A stretch of 64,000 nt of DNA from Pseudonocardia benzenivorans CB1190 (GTDB taxonomy: Bacteria > Actinomycetota > Actinomycetes > Mycobacteriales > Pseudonocardiaceae), in the NCBI RefSeq assembly GCF_000196675.2, contig NC_015312.1, positions 4,898,001 to 4,962,000 of the forward strand. Direction: 5' to 3'. The position numbers and the translations under genes are program-made. Under the pieces are notes generated by a model. The model was not told the origin of the DNA, did not search any database, and saw only the letters and a program-made list of their open reading frames with translations. Positions 48,741 through 57,429 of the stretch are shown one piece after another. Every line of letters starts with the position of its first letter. The stretch's first letter is position 1.

Positions 48741-48816
48741 GCCCTGGCATCGTCTCGGCCAGCGCCGCGTCGTGCAGTGTCCGCGCGCGGCACGGCGCTT
48801 CTTGCGGGCGTGATAG
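48741..48816. other. Spacer after the TetR gene
   Basis: 76 bp leading into the decayed fragments; nothing recognised. Confidence 0.4.
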
Positions 48817-49020
48817 CCGCTCGGGGCGACCTCGATCGCCACCGCGCTTGGCCTGACCGCCGGGCTGCCCGTCGCATCTGTGCGTAAGGCCGCCAAGCCC
48901 TACGGGACGCGCCGCCGCGCCGAGGGGGTCGAGGTCCAGGGTCGCCGGGTCCTCGTCGTGAAGGACGTTGGCACTTCCGGCGGTCGGGTCGCGATCTTGA
49001 CTGCGGCCCTTCGGGAGTGT
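48817..49020 (+). pseudogene. Orotate phosphoribosyltransferase-like fragment
   Basis: One frame reads PLGATSIATALGLTAGLPVA, SVRKAAKPYGTRRRAEGVEV and QGRRVLVVKDVGTSGGRVAI. These match the middle of PyrE, including the lysine-rich loop and the PRPP-binding stretch, where functional enzymes have D-[DV]-x-T-[ST]-[GS]-G. A stop codon precedes it (48814-48816) and the family's N- and C-terminal parts are absent. Confidence 0.6.
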
Positions 49021-49028
49021 GGGGCCGT

Positions 49029-49380
49029 GTCGGGGTGGCCGCGGCGCTGTTCACCGACTTCGACCGGCTACCACCTGCGCACCGAAGCTACGCGCGCTGG
49101 ATGTTCATGGACGAGGACGCCCGATCGCTCTTCGTGGACCGGCAGGACCAGGCCCGGGCCGCGGTGGAGAGCCTCCGGTTCGAGGTGGGCCGTGACCCGG
49201 ACGCCCGGGCGACCGTCGAGCTCGTCGCGCAGCTGCGCGCGGACAGCCGCGAGTTCGACCAGTGGTGGGAGCAGCACCGTGTCCACCAGCGCACGCACGG
49301 CTCGAAACGCCTCCGCCATCCGCTGGTCGGCGACCTGACCGCCCGGCGGGGCACCGAGAGCCCGCCGCACCTCGGCACCC
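49029..49380 (+). pseudogene. MmyB/MLTR-type regulator ligand-domain fragment
   Basis: The frame VAAALFTDFDRLPPAHRSYA, RWMFMDEDARSLFVDRQDQA, RFEVGRDPDARATVELVAQL, RADSREFDQWWEQHRVHQRT and HGSKRLRHPLVGDLT follows the MmyB-like ligand-binding domain that normally trails an XRE helix-turn-helix. The DNA-binding half is missing and the end is cut short. It directly abuts the PyrE-like fragment. Confidence 0.6.
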
Positions 49381-49402
49381 GCCGCACCGGTCGGCGACGC
49401 CG

Positions 49403-50578
49403 TCAGCGACGCCCGCCCTTGCGGGCCCCGGACTTCTTGCGGCCCGCGGCGGCCTTGCCCGACGTCCCTGCGGGCCGCCGTGCGCTCGCGGAGCCGCCCC
49501 GGCGCGCCGCCGCCCGCGCCGCGCCGCCCCCACCGGAGGCCGCACGTCCGACAGCCGCCGCAGCGGACCCCGACACACCCGGCCCCGCCGCAGCAGGCCC
49601 CGACCCGCCGACGGCCGCCGTCTCCGCGGGCGACCCCGACCCCGCGACCGGCTTCGCCCCCGGCTTGCGGGTCACGGCCGGCGGCCGCACGCCCGGCTTC
49701 GGCGCGGTCACGGCCGCGACCGCGGCCTTCTGTTCGGCCTGCGCCGCCTCCTCGCGGTCCATCGCCTTGTGCACCAGGTGCTGCTGGACCATCGTCCAGC
49801 CGTTGTTCGTCAGCCAGTACAGCAGGATCGCGATCGGGAACGTGAAGAACAGCCCACCGAGGATGACGCCGAGCGGGAAGATCCACGGGGTCAGCTTCAT
49901 GAACCCGGCCATCTGCGCGGCCTGGGTGCCGGGCTCCGGCGGGGCGGTCTGCGCGGCCAGCTGCTGGCGCTGGGAGTTGCGGGCGGTGATGTGCGTGGCG
50001 ACCGCAGCGAGCAGCATCAACGGCACCGCGACGACGACGACCTCCCACCGCTCCACGTGCGAGCCGAACGAGTCGAGCAGCGACTGCGGCATCGACACCC
50101 ACGACGACAGCGGCGCCCCGAACAGCCGGGCCTCGAGGAACGAGCGCACCTCGTCGGGCCCGAAGACGTAGTTGCCGATCGCGGCGTTCTGCTCGAACGT
50201 CAGGCCCGGCCGGTTGAAGTAGCGCAGCACGTGCAGCAACGCGAGGAAGACGGGCATCTGGATCAGCAGCGGCAGGCAGCCGCCCAGCGTCGAGACGCCG
50301 TGCTCCTTCTGGAGCTTCTGCGTCTCCGCCAGCATCTTCTGCTTGTCGTTCGCGTGGCGCTTGCGGATCTCCGCGAGCTGCGGGGCGAGGGCGCGCATCC
50401 GGCGCCCGGACCGCACCTGCGACAGGAACGGTTTGATCATGATGGCGCGCAGCGTCAGCACCAGGAAGACGACCGACAGCGCCCAGGCGAACCCGCTCGA
50501 CGGGCCCAGCACGAGCGCGAACGCCTGGTGCCAGAACCACATGACGGCGGAGACGGGGTAGTAGAGGAAGTTCAGCAC
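49403..50578 (-). CDS. yidC: YidC/Oxa1 family membrane protein insertase (paralogue)
   Basis: 391 residues. Five-helix YidC core: LNFLYYPVSAVMWFWHQAFA, GFAWALSVVFLVLTLRAIMI with the hydrophilic-groove arginine, the coiled C1 loop (KRHANDKQKMLAETQKLQKE), GGCLPLLIQMPVFLALLHVL, and FFTFPIAILLYWLTNNGWTM. It inserts membrane proteins alone or with Sec. A roughly 100-residue Ala/Gly/Pro/Lys/Arg-rich tail follows and could contact ribosomes. GTG start at 50578. It is not in the usual rnpA-yidC-jag setting, so this is probably a second copy; a DUF6412-like gene precedes it. Confidence 0.88.
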   Translation of the reverse strand: MLNFLYYPVSAVMWFWHQAFALVLGPSSGFAWALSVVFLVLTLRAIMIKPFLSQVRSGRRMRALAPQLAEIRKRHANDKQKMLAETQKLQKEHGVSTLGGCLPLLIQMPVFLALLHVLRYFNRPGLTFEQNAAIGNYVFGPDEVRSFLEARLFGAPLSSWVSMPQSLLDSFGSHVERWEVVVVAVPLMLLAAVATHITARNSQRQQLAAQTAPPEPGTQAAQMAGFMKLTPWIFPLGVILGGLFFTFPIAILLYWLTNNGWTMVQQHLVHKAMDREEAAQAEQKAAVAAVTAPKPGVRPPAVTRKPGAKPVAGSGSPAETAAVGGSGPAAAGPGVSGSAAAAVGRAASGGGGAARAAARRGGSASARRPAGTSGKAAAGRKKSGARKGGRR

Positions 50579-50695
50579 GGCGCCACCCCGGTCGGGGCGG
50601 GCACAGGGCACGACGAGGACATGCGGGACTCCAGGAAGGACCGGTGACGGGGACACGAACGACCCCGGCGGCGCGTCCCCGGAACGCGGGACGAC

Positions 50696-50992
50696 TCAGA
50701 CCGCCGGGAGCAGCCCCGACGGCGCCCGTGCGCGGGTGTGCCCCGCGGCGTCCGGGTCCTCCTGGCGCGGCGCGGCGGCACGCGCTCTGGCCTGCCGCAA
50801 CGCCTTGACGACGAGCGCGTGCAGCGGCGCCGCGGCCACCCGCAGGACGGCCGACGCGTGCCGGGCCATCCCCCACGCGAGCAGTGCCGCGCCGAGGACC
50901 CCGATGACGACGCCCGGCTCACCGGCGAGCAGCGCGTAGCCGACCACGAGCAGGACCAGTGCCTGCACCGTCGGCGCGCTGCGCATCGTCAC
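50696..50992 (-). CDS. DUF6412-like small membrane protein
   Basis: 98 residues with two close hydrophobic segments (VQALVLLVVGYALLAG and VVIGVLGAALLAWGMA) followed by a basic amphipathic region (LHALVVKALRQARARAA). A similar small gene occurs immediately upstream of this type of yidC in other actinobacteria, where it is annotated DUF6412. It may assist or regulate the insertase. The GTG start reads GTG-ACG-ATG, so the ATG two codons on is an alternative. Confidence 0.65.
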   Translation of the reverse strand: MTMRSAPTVQALVLLVVGYALLAGEPGVVIGVLGAALLAWGMARHASAVLRVAAAPLHALVVKALRQARARAAAPRQEDPDAAGHTRARAPSGLLPAV

Positions 50993-51030
50993 CCCCTCGT
51001 CCCGTTAGACGGTACCGGACGACACGACCG

Positions 51031-51669
51031 TCACGTCGTCAGCAACCCGCGGCGGTACGCGGCGGACACCGCGCTGGCCCGGTCGCGCACCTCGAGCTTC
51101 GCGTAGATGTGCAGCAGGTGCGTCTTGATCGTCGCCTCGCTGATGAACAGCCGCCGGGCCGCCTCGCGGTTCGTCGCACCGGCGGCGACGAGCTGCAGCA
51201 CCTCCAGCTCGCGGCTCGACAGGGCCTCCTCGGTCGGCGTGCGGACCTGCCCCATCAGCCGGCCCGCGACGGCGGGCGAGAGCACGGCCTCGCCCCGGTA
51301 CGCGGCCCGGACGGCGCGCAGCAGCTCGTCGCGCGGGGTGTCCTTGAGCAGGTAGCCGGTGGCGCCGGCCTCGATGGCGGGCAGCACGTCGCGGTCGGTG
51401 TCGAACGTCGTCAGTACGAGGACACGCGGCGCCGACCCGCTGCGGCGCAGCTCCCTGATCGCCTCCACACCGCCCATCACCGGCATCCGCAGGTCCATGA
51501 GCACGACGTCGACGGGATCGTCGGCGGCCGCGAGCCGGGCCAGCGCCTCGGCCCCGTCGCCCGCCTCGCCGACGACGACCAGGTCCGGCGCGCCCGACAG
51601 CACGCCGCGCAGCCCGTCGCGGACCACGGGGTGGTCGTCGACGATCAGGACCCGGATGGTCGAACTCAC
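51031..51669 (-). CDS. NarL/LuxR family response regulator
   Basis: 212 residues. Receiver domain with DDHP acidic pocket, phospho-acceptor Asp59 (VVLMDLRMP), Thr in LTTFDTD and Lys in GYLLKDTP. A LuxR-type helix-turn-helix lies at the C-terminus (LSSRELEVLQLVAAGATNRE, then FISEATIKTHLLHIYAKLEV). Its GTG overlaps the kinase stop by 4 nt (GTGA). It is the last gene of the ABC transporter/two-component operon and probably regulates that operon. Confidence 0.93.
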   Translation of the reverse strand: MSSTIRVLIVDDHPVVRDGLRGVLSGAPDLVVVGEAGDGAEALARLAAADDPVDVVLMDLRMPVMGGVEAIRELRRSGSAPRVLVLTTFDTDRDVLPAIEAGATGYLLKDTPRDELLRAVRAAYRGEAVLSPAVAGRLMGQVRTPTEEALSSRELEVLQLVAAGATNREAARRLFISEATIKTHLLHIYAKLEVRDRASAVSAAYRRGLLTT

Positions 51670-52949
51670 AGGGGCACCTCTCCGCAGGTTCGGGTCTCGG
51701 CCGGGATCGCCGGCACGCTCGCACTCAGCGCGGTCCCCTCGCCAGGCGCGCTCTCCACCGTCAGCGTGCCCGAGACGCGGTGCACGCGCTGTTCCATCGC
51801 CGTGAGCCCGAACCCGCCCGCACCGCGGTCGGGCAGGTCGAACCCGCGACCGTCGTCGCGCACGTCGAGCACGACCACGTCGTCCATGTAGGACAGGGTG
51901 ATCCCGACGGTCGTCGCCTCGGCGTGCTTCGCGACGTTGGCCAGCGCCTCCTGCGCCACCCGGAACAGCGCGACCTCGACGTCGGGCAGCAACGGCCGCG
52001 TCGCGCCGGTGGTCTCGCGTCGCACCCGGACGCCCGTCGTCTCCGACCAGCGGTCGACGAGATCGGCCAGCGCCTCGGGCAGCTGCGCGCGTTCGAGGGG
52101 TTCGGGGCGCAGCGCGTCGACCGACCGCCGGGCCTCGGTGAGGCTCTCGCGCGCGAGACCGCGAGCGATCCGCAGCCGGTCGCGCACGTCGGCCTCGCTC
52201 GAGGCGGCGTCGGCGGCCTCCAGCTGGGTGACGATGCCCGTCAGGCCCTGCGCGATGGTGTCGTGGATCTCCCGCGCCATCCGGGTGCGCTCGTCCTGCA
52301 CACCCGCCTGCCTGGCCTGGGCGACGAGCTGGGCGTGCAGCTGGACGTTCTCCGCCAGCGCGGTCTCCAGCTGCGCGTTGGTCTCCTCCAGCTCCGCGAT
52401 CATCCGCTTCCGGCGCTCCGTCTGCTGCGCGCTGATCGCCGCGAACCAGTTGAACCCGCCCGCGACGACGGCGTTGCCGACCAGCAGCGCGGCCAGCGCC
52501 CACCACCATCCGGTGCTCCACGGCAGCGCGAGCCGGCCGCCCATCTGCGAGAACGCCGCGCACCCGCCCACGAAGGCGACCGCGACGTAGCGCCAACGTC
52601 CGTGCAGGTAGCAGAACGCGTGGCCGTACCCGCCGATCGCCATGAACGCGTAGAACGGCGAGAGCCAGGTCAACGCGGCCATCAGGACGAGCAGGCCGGC
52701 CATGTAGACCCCGCCGACCACCGGGACGCGGGCCCGGATCGGCTCGCGCACCGACAGGAACCAGATCCAGCCGAGCGCGACGGCGGTGAGGGCCGCCATC
52801 CACGCCCACGTCGTGGCGGTCTCGCCCGACACCGCGAACGCCGTCAGCACCGTGCCGAGGAGGAGACCGGCGAGCGCGGCGAACCGGTCGATCGCCTTGT
52901 CCATCCGCTGCTCGACAACGTCGAGCCGGTCCAGCTCCCGCGTCGCCAT
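51666..52949 (-). CDS. Sensor histidine kinase (HisKA_3, NarX/DesK-like)
   Basis: 427 residues. About five or six membrane helices in the first 160 residues, a coiled linker (RRKRMIAELEETNAQLETAL), the dimerisation/phospho-acceptor motif REIHDTIAQGLTGI with His229, and a HATPase domain (FRVAQEALANVAKHAEAT, DDGRGFD, GFGLTAMEQR). With little extracellular sequence, it probably senses within or at the membrane, as kinases paired with drug-type ABC exporters do. Coupled to the response regulator. Confidence 0.92.
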   Translation of the reverse strand: MATRELDRLDVVEQRMDKAIDRFAALAGLLLGTVLTAFAVSGETATTWAWMAALTAVALGWIWFLSVREPIRARVPVVGGVYMAGLLVLMAALTWLSPFYAFMAIGGYGHAFCYLHGRWRYVAVAFVGGCAAFSQMGGRLALPWSTGWWWALAALLVGNAVVAGGFNWFAAISAQQTERRKRMIAELEETNAQLETALAENVQLHAQLVAQARQAGVQDERTRMAREIHDTIAQGLTGIVTQLEAADAASSEADVRDRLRIARGLARESLTEARRSVDALRPEPLERAQLPEALADLVDRWSETTGVRVRRETTGATRPLLPDVEVALFRVAQEALANVAKHAEATTVGITLSYMDDVVVLDVRDDGRGFDLPDRGAGGFGLTAMEQRVHRVSGTLTVESAPGEGTALSASVPAIPAETRTCGEVPL

Positions 52950-52957
52950 GGTTCCCC

Positions 52958-53749
52958 CTACTCCCAGCGGAACAACCTAGTCGCGAGGAGACCGGTCAGC
53001 ACCGTCCAGGCCAGCAGCACACCGAGGTGCAGCAGCTGCGGCCACGACCCGGCGGCGGCCGCCTGCAGGGCACCGGCCCCCGCACCCAACGGCGTGTAGT
53101 CGCTGATCGTGCGCAGCACCTCGGGCATGACGTCGCGGGGCAGCCAGAGCCCACCGAAGAACATCAGCGGGAAGAACAGCACGGTGCCGATCGCGTTGCC
53201 CGTCCGCCCGCTCGGGGCGACCGCCGCGACGAGCAGCCCCAGCCCGTAGACCGCCCCGCCGAGCAGCACCAGCGTGACGAGGTAGGCCGCCAGGTCCTGC
53301 GGGAGCGGCACGCCGAACGCCAGCCGGGCGACGAGCAGCACCAGGATCGTCGACACCAGCGTCACGCCGAGCATCGTCGCGGTGATCGCGAGCAGCAACG
53401 TCTGCGGCCGGACCGGCGTCGTGCGCATCCGGCGCAGCACCCCCTGCTCCCGGTAGGTCGCGACGACGGCGGGCAGCGCCTGCACGGCCGACACCGCGAG
53501 CACCATCGCGACCATGATCGGCACGTAGAGGTCGATCAGCCGCGGGCCGCCCGGGGTGACCGGCTCCTTGAACGACGGGATCAGCCCGAGCACGACGAGC
53601 AGGACCGTCGGGAACAGCAGCGTCGCGACGGCGCCGGCCCGGTCGCGCAGGAACAGTCGCAGCTCGGAGCGGGTCAGCGCGCCGAGCCCGGCGAACCCGG
53701 ACGTCCTCGGACGGCCCGTCCCGGCGGGTGCCGCGGTGGTCGTGGTCAT
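52958..53749 (-). CDS. ABC-2 type transporter permease
   Basis: 263 residues, six membrane helices, with the ABC-2 motif region YREQGVLRRMRTTPVRPQTL and a late FFPLMFFGGLWLPRDVMPEV. Pairs with the ATPase encoded directly upstream (ATGA overlap). The operon layout ATPase-permease-kinase-regulator is that of drug or antimicrobial-peptide exporters with dedicated sensing. Confidence 0.9.
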   Translation of the reverse strand: MTTTTAAPAGTGRPRTSGFAGLGALTRSELRLFLRDRAGAVATLLFPTVLLVVLGLIPSFKEPVTPGGPRLIDLYVPIMVAMVLAVSAVQALPAVVATYREQGVLRRMRTTPVRPQTLLLAITATMLGVTLVSTILVLLVARLAFGVPLPQDLAAYLVTLVLLGGAVYGLGLLVAAVAPSGRTGNAIGTVLFFPLMFFGGLWLPRDVMPEVLRTISDYTPLGAGAGALQAAAAGSWPQLLHLGVLLAWTVLTGLLATRLFRWE

Positions 53750-54651
53750 CGGATCCCCTCCCCCGTGAGGGCGACGAACGCGTCGTCGAGTCGTGGCTGG
53801 GTGACGCGCAGCTCCGCCGCGACGATGCGCCGCTGCGCGAGTGCGGTGGTGACGGTCGCGAGGACGTCGCCGGTCCCGGTGATCTCGACGCGCCCGTCGC
53901 GCTGGACGACGGAGGTGACCTCGGGCAGCCCGCGCAGCAGCGCCTCGTCGACCGGCTCCGACGGCCTGAACCGGATGACCTGCGGCGCCCGGGTGCGCTC
54001 GACCAGCCCCGACGGCGTGTCGATCGCGACGACCTTCCCGGCGTCGATGAGCGCGATCCGGTCACAGAGCCGCTCGGCCTCCTCCATGAAGTGGGTGACG
54101 AGCACGACCGTGACCCCGTCGTCGCGCACCTGCTCGACCAGCTCCCAGGTGTTGCGGCGCGACTGCGGGTCCAGCCCCGTCGTCAGCTCGTCGAGGACGG
54201 CGACGCGGGGCCTGCCGAGCAGCGCGAGCACGATCGCGAGGCGCTGCTGCTGACCTCCGGAGAGCTTGCCGAACCGGGTGTCGCGCCTGCGGGTGAGGCC
54301 GAGCCGGTCGACGAGCGCGTCACCGTCGGCAGGATCGTCGTAGAACGACGAGTAGAGCGAGACGGCCTCGGCGACCGTCATGCGCTCGGGGAGCTTGCTG
54401 TCCTGCAGCTGCACCCCGAGCACCCGCCGCAGCTCGGTCACGTCGCGCTGCGGGTCGAGCCCGAGCACGCGGATCGTCCCGCCGTCGGGCACCCGCAGGC
54501 CCTCGATGCACTCGACCGTCGTCGTCTTGCCCGCCCCGTTCGGGCCGAGCACCCCGAAGATCTCCCCCTCCTGCACCTCGAAGGACACGTCGGCCACGGC
54601 GAGATGCTCCCCGTAGCGCTTCTGCAAGCCGTTGACCTCGATGACCGCCAT
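53746..54651 (-). CDS. ABC transporter ATP-binding protein (DrrA-like)
   Basis: 301 residues. Walker A GPNGAGKTTT, Q-loop LQDSKLPERMTV, signature LSGGQQQRLAIVLALLG, Walker B VAVLDELTTGLDP with the catalytic-position Glu, and switch His in VTHFMEEAE. The C-terminal extension (RAPQVIRFRPSEPVDEALL) is seen in DrrA-type exporters. The ATG at 54651 starts MAVIEVNGLQKRYG. First gene of the four-gene operon. Confidence 0.93.
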   Translation of the reverse strand: MAVIEVNGLQKRYGEHLAVADVSFEVQEGEIFGVLGPNGAGKTTTVECIEGLRVPDGGTIRVLGLDPQRDVTELRRVLGVQLQDSKLPERMTVAEAVSLYSSFYDDPADGDALVDRLGLTRRRDTRFGKLSGGQQQRLAIVLALLGRPRVAVLDELTTGLDPQSRRNTWELVEQVRDDGVTVVLVTHFMEEAERLCDRIALIDAGKVVAIDTPSGLVERTRAPQVIRFRPSEPVDEALLRGLPEVTSVVQRDGRVEITGTGDVLATVTTALAQRRIVAAELRVTQPRLDDAFVALTGEGIR

Positions 54652-54871
54652 GCACCAAGACTGGTGCGACGGGCGGCGCCGCGGATCGAACGCGAGGCTG
54701 CACCCCGGGCACCGCGGGGTGGACCGCCGGTCAACCGATCGGCTGATCGCCGCAGCCGGCGCCCCCGCGGCAGGCCCGGCGGGCATGCCCCGGGCCCCGT
54801 CCCGGCAGGCACGCCCCCGCCCCCGATCCCGACCCCCGGCCGGAGGCCGCGCGCCGCGCCTCCTGGCGGGA

Positions 54872-54877
54872 TACCGT
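54872..54877 (+). promoter_or_regulatory. Leaderless -10 box of nei2
   Basis: TACCGT ends 6 nt before the GTG at 54884. Confidence 0.5.
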
Positions 54878-54883
54878 CGCAGC

Positions 54884-55732
54884 GTGCCCGAGGGCGACAC
54901 GGTCCATCTCGCCGGCAAGCGGCTGCACGCGGCCCTCGCCGGCAACCGGCTGGTGCGCGGCGAGGTGCGCCATCCACGCTGGGCCGAGCACGATCTCGCG
55001 GGGCTCGTCGTCACCGGCGTGGCGAGCGTCGGCAAGCACCTCTTCACGCGCTTCGACGACGGCCGCAGCCTGCACAGCCACTTCCGGATGGACGGTTCCT
55101 GGCACCTCTATCGTCCCGGCATGCGCTGGCGCCGCCCGGAGCACGAGGCGCGCGCGGTGCTGGCCACCGACGAGCGGGTCGCCGTCGGCTTCGCGCTGCA
55201 CGACCTCGAACTGCTGCCCACGGCCGCGGAGGACCGGCTCGTCGGCCACCTGGGCCCCGACCTCCTCGACCCCGCGTGGGACGACGGCAAGGCAGCGGAA
55301 GCGTTGCGCCGCTTCGTCTCACGCGCCGACCACGAGGTCGGCCTGGTGCTGCTGGAGCAGCGGGTGATGGCCGGGGTCGGCAATCTCTACAAGAGCGAGG
55401 TCTGTTTCCTGCTGGGCGTCTCCCCGTGGACGCCGGTCCGCGACCTCCCCGACCCGATGGCGGCGATCACGTTGTCGCGCAAGCTGTTGCTGGCGAACGC
55501 CGACCGTCCCGAACAGTCGACGACGGGGTCGCTGCGGGCCGGTGAGGCGCAGTGGGTGTTCGAGCGCGGCGGCCGGGAGTGCCTGCGCTGCAGGACCCGC
55601 ATCCGCACCGCCGACCAGGGCGACGGGGTGTACGCGCGCCCGGCGTACTGGTGCCCGCGCTGCCAGCCGGGCCCCGCACCCGTGGCCACCCACCGGCCGG
55701 CGCGCCGGCGCACCGGCCCCAGTCGGTACTGA
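54884..55732 (+). CDS. nei2: Endonuclease VIII-type DNA glycosylase (Fpg/Nei family)
   Basis: 282 residues. After removal of the initiator, the catalytic N-terminus is Pro-Glu-Gly-Asp (PEGDTVHLAGKRL), the Nei-type start. The catalytic Lys lies in SVGKHLF, the helix-two-turn-helix in VMAGVGNLYKSEVCF, and the zinc finger is CLRCRTRI ... WCPRCQ. It removes oxidised pyrimidines and nicks the abasic site. The start must be this GTG because proline must be residue 2. Convergent with pspA. Confidence 0.92.
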   Translation: MPEGDTVHLAGKRLHAALAGNRLVRGEVRHPRWAEHDLAGLVVTGVASVGKHLFTRFDDGRSLHSHFRMDGSWHLYRPGMRWRRPEHEARAVLATDERVAVGFALHDLELLPTAAEDRLVGHLGPDLLDPAWDDGKAAEALRRFVSRADHEVGLVLLEQRVMAGVGNLYKSEVCFLLGVSPWTPVRDLPDPMAAITLSRKLLLANADRPEQSTTGSLRAGEAQWVFERGGRECLRCRTRIRTADQGDGVYARPAYWCPRCQPGPAPVATHRPARRRTGPSRY

Positions 55733-55751
55733 CCGGGCCCGTGAAGACGAC

Positions 55752-55782
55752 GACGCCCGCCCCGGGGACCGGGACGGGCGTC
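55752..55782. terminator. Hairpin between convergent nei2 and pspA
   Basis: GACGCCCG (55752-55759) pairs with CGGGCGTC (55775-55782), with a further CCCG/CGGG inside after one mismatch. It probably terminates both genes. Confidence 0.6.
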
Positions 55783-55795
55783 GAGGGCAGGACCG

Positions 55796-56614
55796 TCAGT
55801 TCGTGCCGGGCTGGGGCTGCGCCGCCGGGTTGGCCTGCGGCTGGGCGGGCGCCGGGGCGGTCTGCCCCGAGGTCACCTCGCCGGCGACGGGGGTGCCGTG
55901 CAGCGACGCGCGGATCTGCTCGAGGCGGCTGGCACCGGCCATGTCCACCGTGGACTGCTGGACCTCGAGCATGCGGCCCTGCACCGAGTTCTGGGCGAGC
56001 TCCGCGGAGCCGATCGCGTTGGCGTAGCGCCGCTCGATCTTCTCGCGGACCTCCTCCAGCGACGGGGTGTTCCCCGGCGCGGAGAGCTCGGTCATCTGCC
56101 GCAGCGAGGCCGCGGCCTGCTCCTGCATCTTGGCCTGCTCGAGCTGGCTCAGCAGCTTGGTGCGCTCGGCGATCTTCTGCTGCAGCATCATCGAGTTGCG
56201 CTCGACGGCCTGCTTGGCCTGCTGCGCGGCGCCGATCGACTGGTCGTGCAGGACCTTGAGGTCCTCGACCGACTGCTCGGCCGTGACGAGCTGGGTGGCG
56301 AAGGCCTGCGCCGACTGCTCGTACTGGGTGGCCTTCTGCTCGTCGCCGCTCGCCCGGGCCTGGTCGGCGAGCACCAGGGCCTGCCGGGCCGAGGCCTGGA
56401 GCTTCTCGATCTCGCCGAGCTGCCGGTTGAGCTTCATCTCGAGCTGGCGCTGGTTGCCGATGACGGCCGCAGCCTGCTGCGAGAGAGCCTGGTGCTGACG
56501 CTGGGCGTCCTCGATGGCCTGCTGGATCTGCACCTTGGGGTCGGCGTACTCGTCGACCTTCGACGAGAACAGCGCCATCAGGTACTTCCAGGCCTTCGTG
56601 AAACCGTTGGCCAT
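55796..56614 (-). CDS. pspA: PspA/IM30 family protein (35-kDa antigen type)
   Basis: 272 residues. The N-terminal amphipathic helix and start MANGFTKAWKYLMALFSSKV, then a long coiled coil (QRQLEMKLNRQLGEIEKLQA, VTAEQSVEDLKVLHDQSIGA, QQKIAERTKLLSQLEQAKMQ). It closes with the EEVREKIERRYANAIG helix and a Pro/Gln-rich tail. It closely follows the mycobacterial 35-kDa antigen Rv2744c. ESCRT-III-like membrane maintenance under envelope stress. It follows clgR, as in mycobacteria, but with a 308-bp gap that may hold its own promoter. Confidence 0.93.
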   Translation of the reverse strand: MANGFTKAWKYLMALFSSKVDEYADPKVQIQQAIEDAQRQHQALSQQAAAVIGNQRQLEMKLNRQLGEIEKLQASARQALVLADQARASGDEQKATQYEQSAQAFATQLVTAEQSVEDLKVLHDQSIGAAQQAKQAVERNSMMLQQKIAERTKLLSQLEQAKMQEQAAASLRQMTELSAPGNTPSLEEVREKIERRYANAIGSAELAQNSVQGRMLEVQQSTVDMAGASRLEQIRASLHGTPVAGEVTSGQTAPAPAQPQANPAAQPQPGTN

Positions 56615-56922
56615 CTGCTCCGCCTTACCTCCGAGTGCGACACCGATCAGTCACCGCGCAAAGCCGGAACCAGCCCCCCGGTGCGCGCTGCGGCCCCCAT
56701 CGTGGCACCGCGCACGACCGATTTTCCAGCGCGGCGCGACGATATCGGGGATCGTCCGGAGGTCGCCGTCGGGGCGACCCGGGGCCCAGGCTACCGAATC
56801 CGGGGGATTCCCGGAGGCCGGGCTCGAGGGCGCGACCAGCACCGACGGGAGGGCGCCACGCGGCGCCCACGGCCGGGCGGCAGTGGGCTGCGGCAGTCGC
56901 GAAGCGGTCGGGGCGGCGGCGG
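56615..56922. other. clgR-pspA spacer
   Basis: 308 bp. A 7-bp stem GGTCGCC / GGCGACC (56761-56779) is the only clear structure. No ORF with gene-like features and no second ClgR-type box were found. Its length suggests a separate pspA promoter that I could not place. Confidence 0.4.
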
Positions 56923-57294
56923 TCAGGCGGCGGCGCTGACGCTCGCCACGGGCGACGCGGGGGTGGTCGCGGGCTGCGGGCCGGCCGCGCCCGTCGCGGT
57001 GCCGGCGATGCGCAGGTCGGCGTGGCGCTGGCCGATCGGCACGATCATCTGCGGCCGCATCGACTCGGCCATCTCCTCCGCCGCCGCGGTGAGCAGGTCG
57101 GGCAGGGCGATGTCGAGGGCCTCGCAGATCGAGGCCAGCAGCTCGCTGGATGCCTCCTTGACGCCGCGCTCGACCTCGGAGAGGTAGCCGAGGCTCACCC
57201 GGGCCTGCCGGGACACCTCGCGCAGGGTCCGACGACGGTCCGTCCGGGCACGCCGGAGGCTGCCGCCGATCGCCTCACGCAGCAGCACAGCCAT
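56923..57294 (-). CDS. clgR: ClgR-type XRE transcriptional regulator
   Basis: 123 residues. The helix-turn-helix core (RRTLREVSRQARVSLGYLSE, then VERGVKEASSELLASICEAL, about residues 20-60) is that of ClgR, activator of clpP, clpC and stress genes in actinobacteria. The Ala-rich C-terminus ends SVSAAA, similar to degradation tags that make ClgR a Clp substrate. GAGGAGG precedes the ATG at 57294. A ClgR-type box lies upstream at 57430-57446, suggesting autoactivation. pgsA is upstream and pspA downstream, as in mycobacteria. Confidence 0.9.
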   Translation of the reverse strand: MAVLLREAIGGSLRRARTDRRRTLREVSRQARVSLGYLSEVERGVKEASSELLASICEALDIALPDLLTAAAEEMAESMRPQMIVPIGQRHADLRIAGTATGAAGPQPATTPASPVASVSAAA

Positions 57295-57429
57295 GCGACC
57301 CTCCTCGTCCACCCGTGCCACGGCCCGCCGGGCAACCCTGGCGGATCCGTGCCCGGACCGCGGACGGCCCGGTGGCCTCACCGTACCGACTGCGGACGTT
57401 CCGCGTCGCCTGCCGAGCCGGACGGACGT

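Noticed and set aside
51670..52809. Long upstream extension of the response-regulator frame
   Set aside because: It overlaps the histidine kinase completely. The GTG at 51669 with a GTGA overlap is the natural start.
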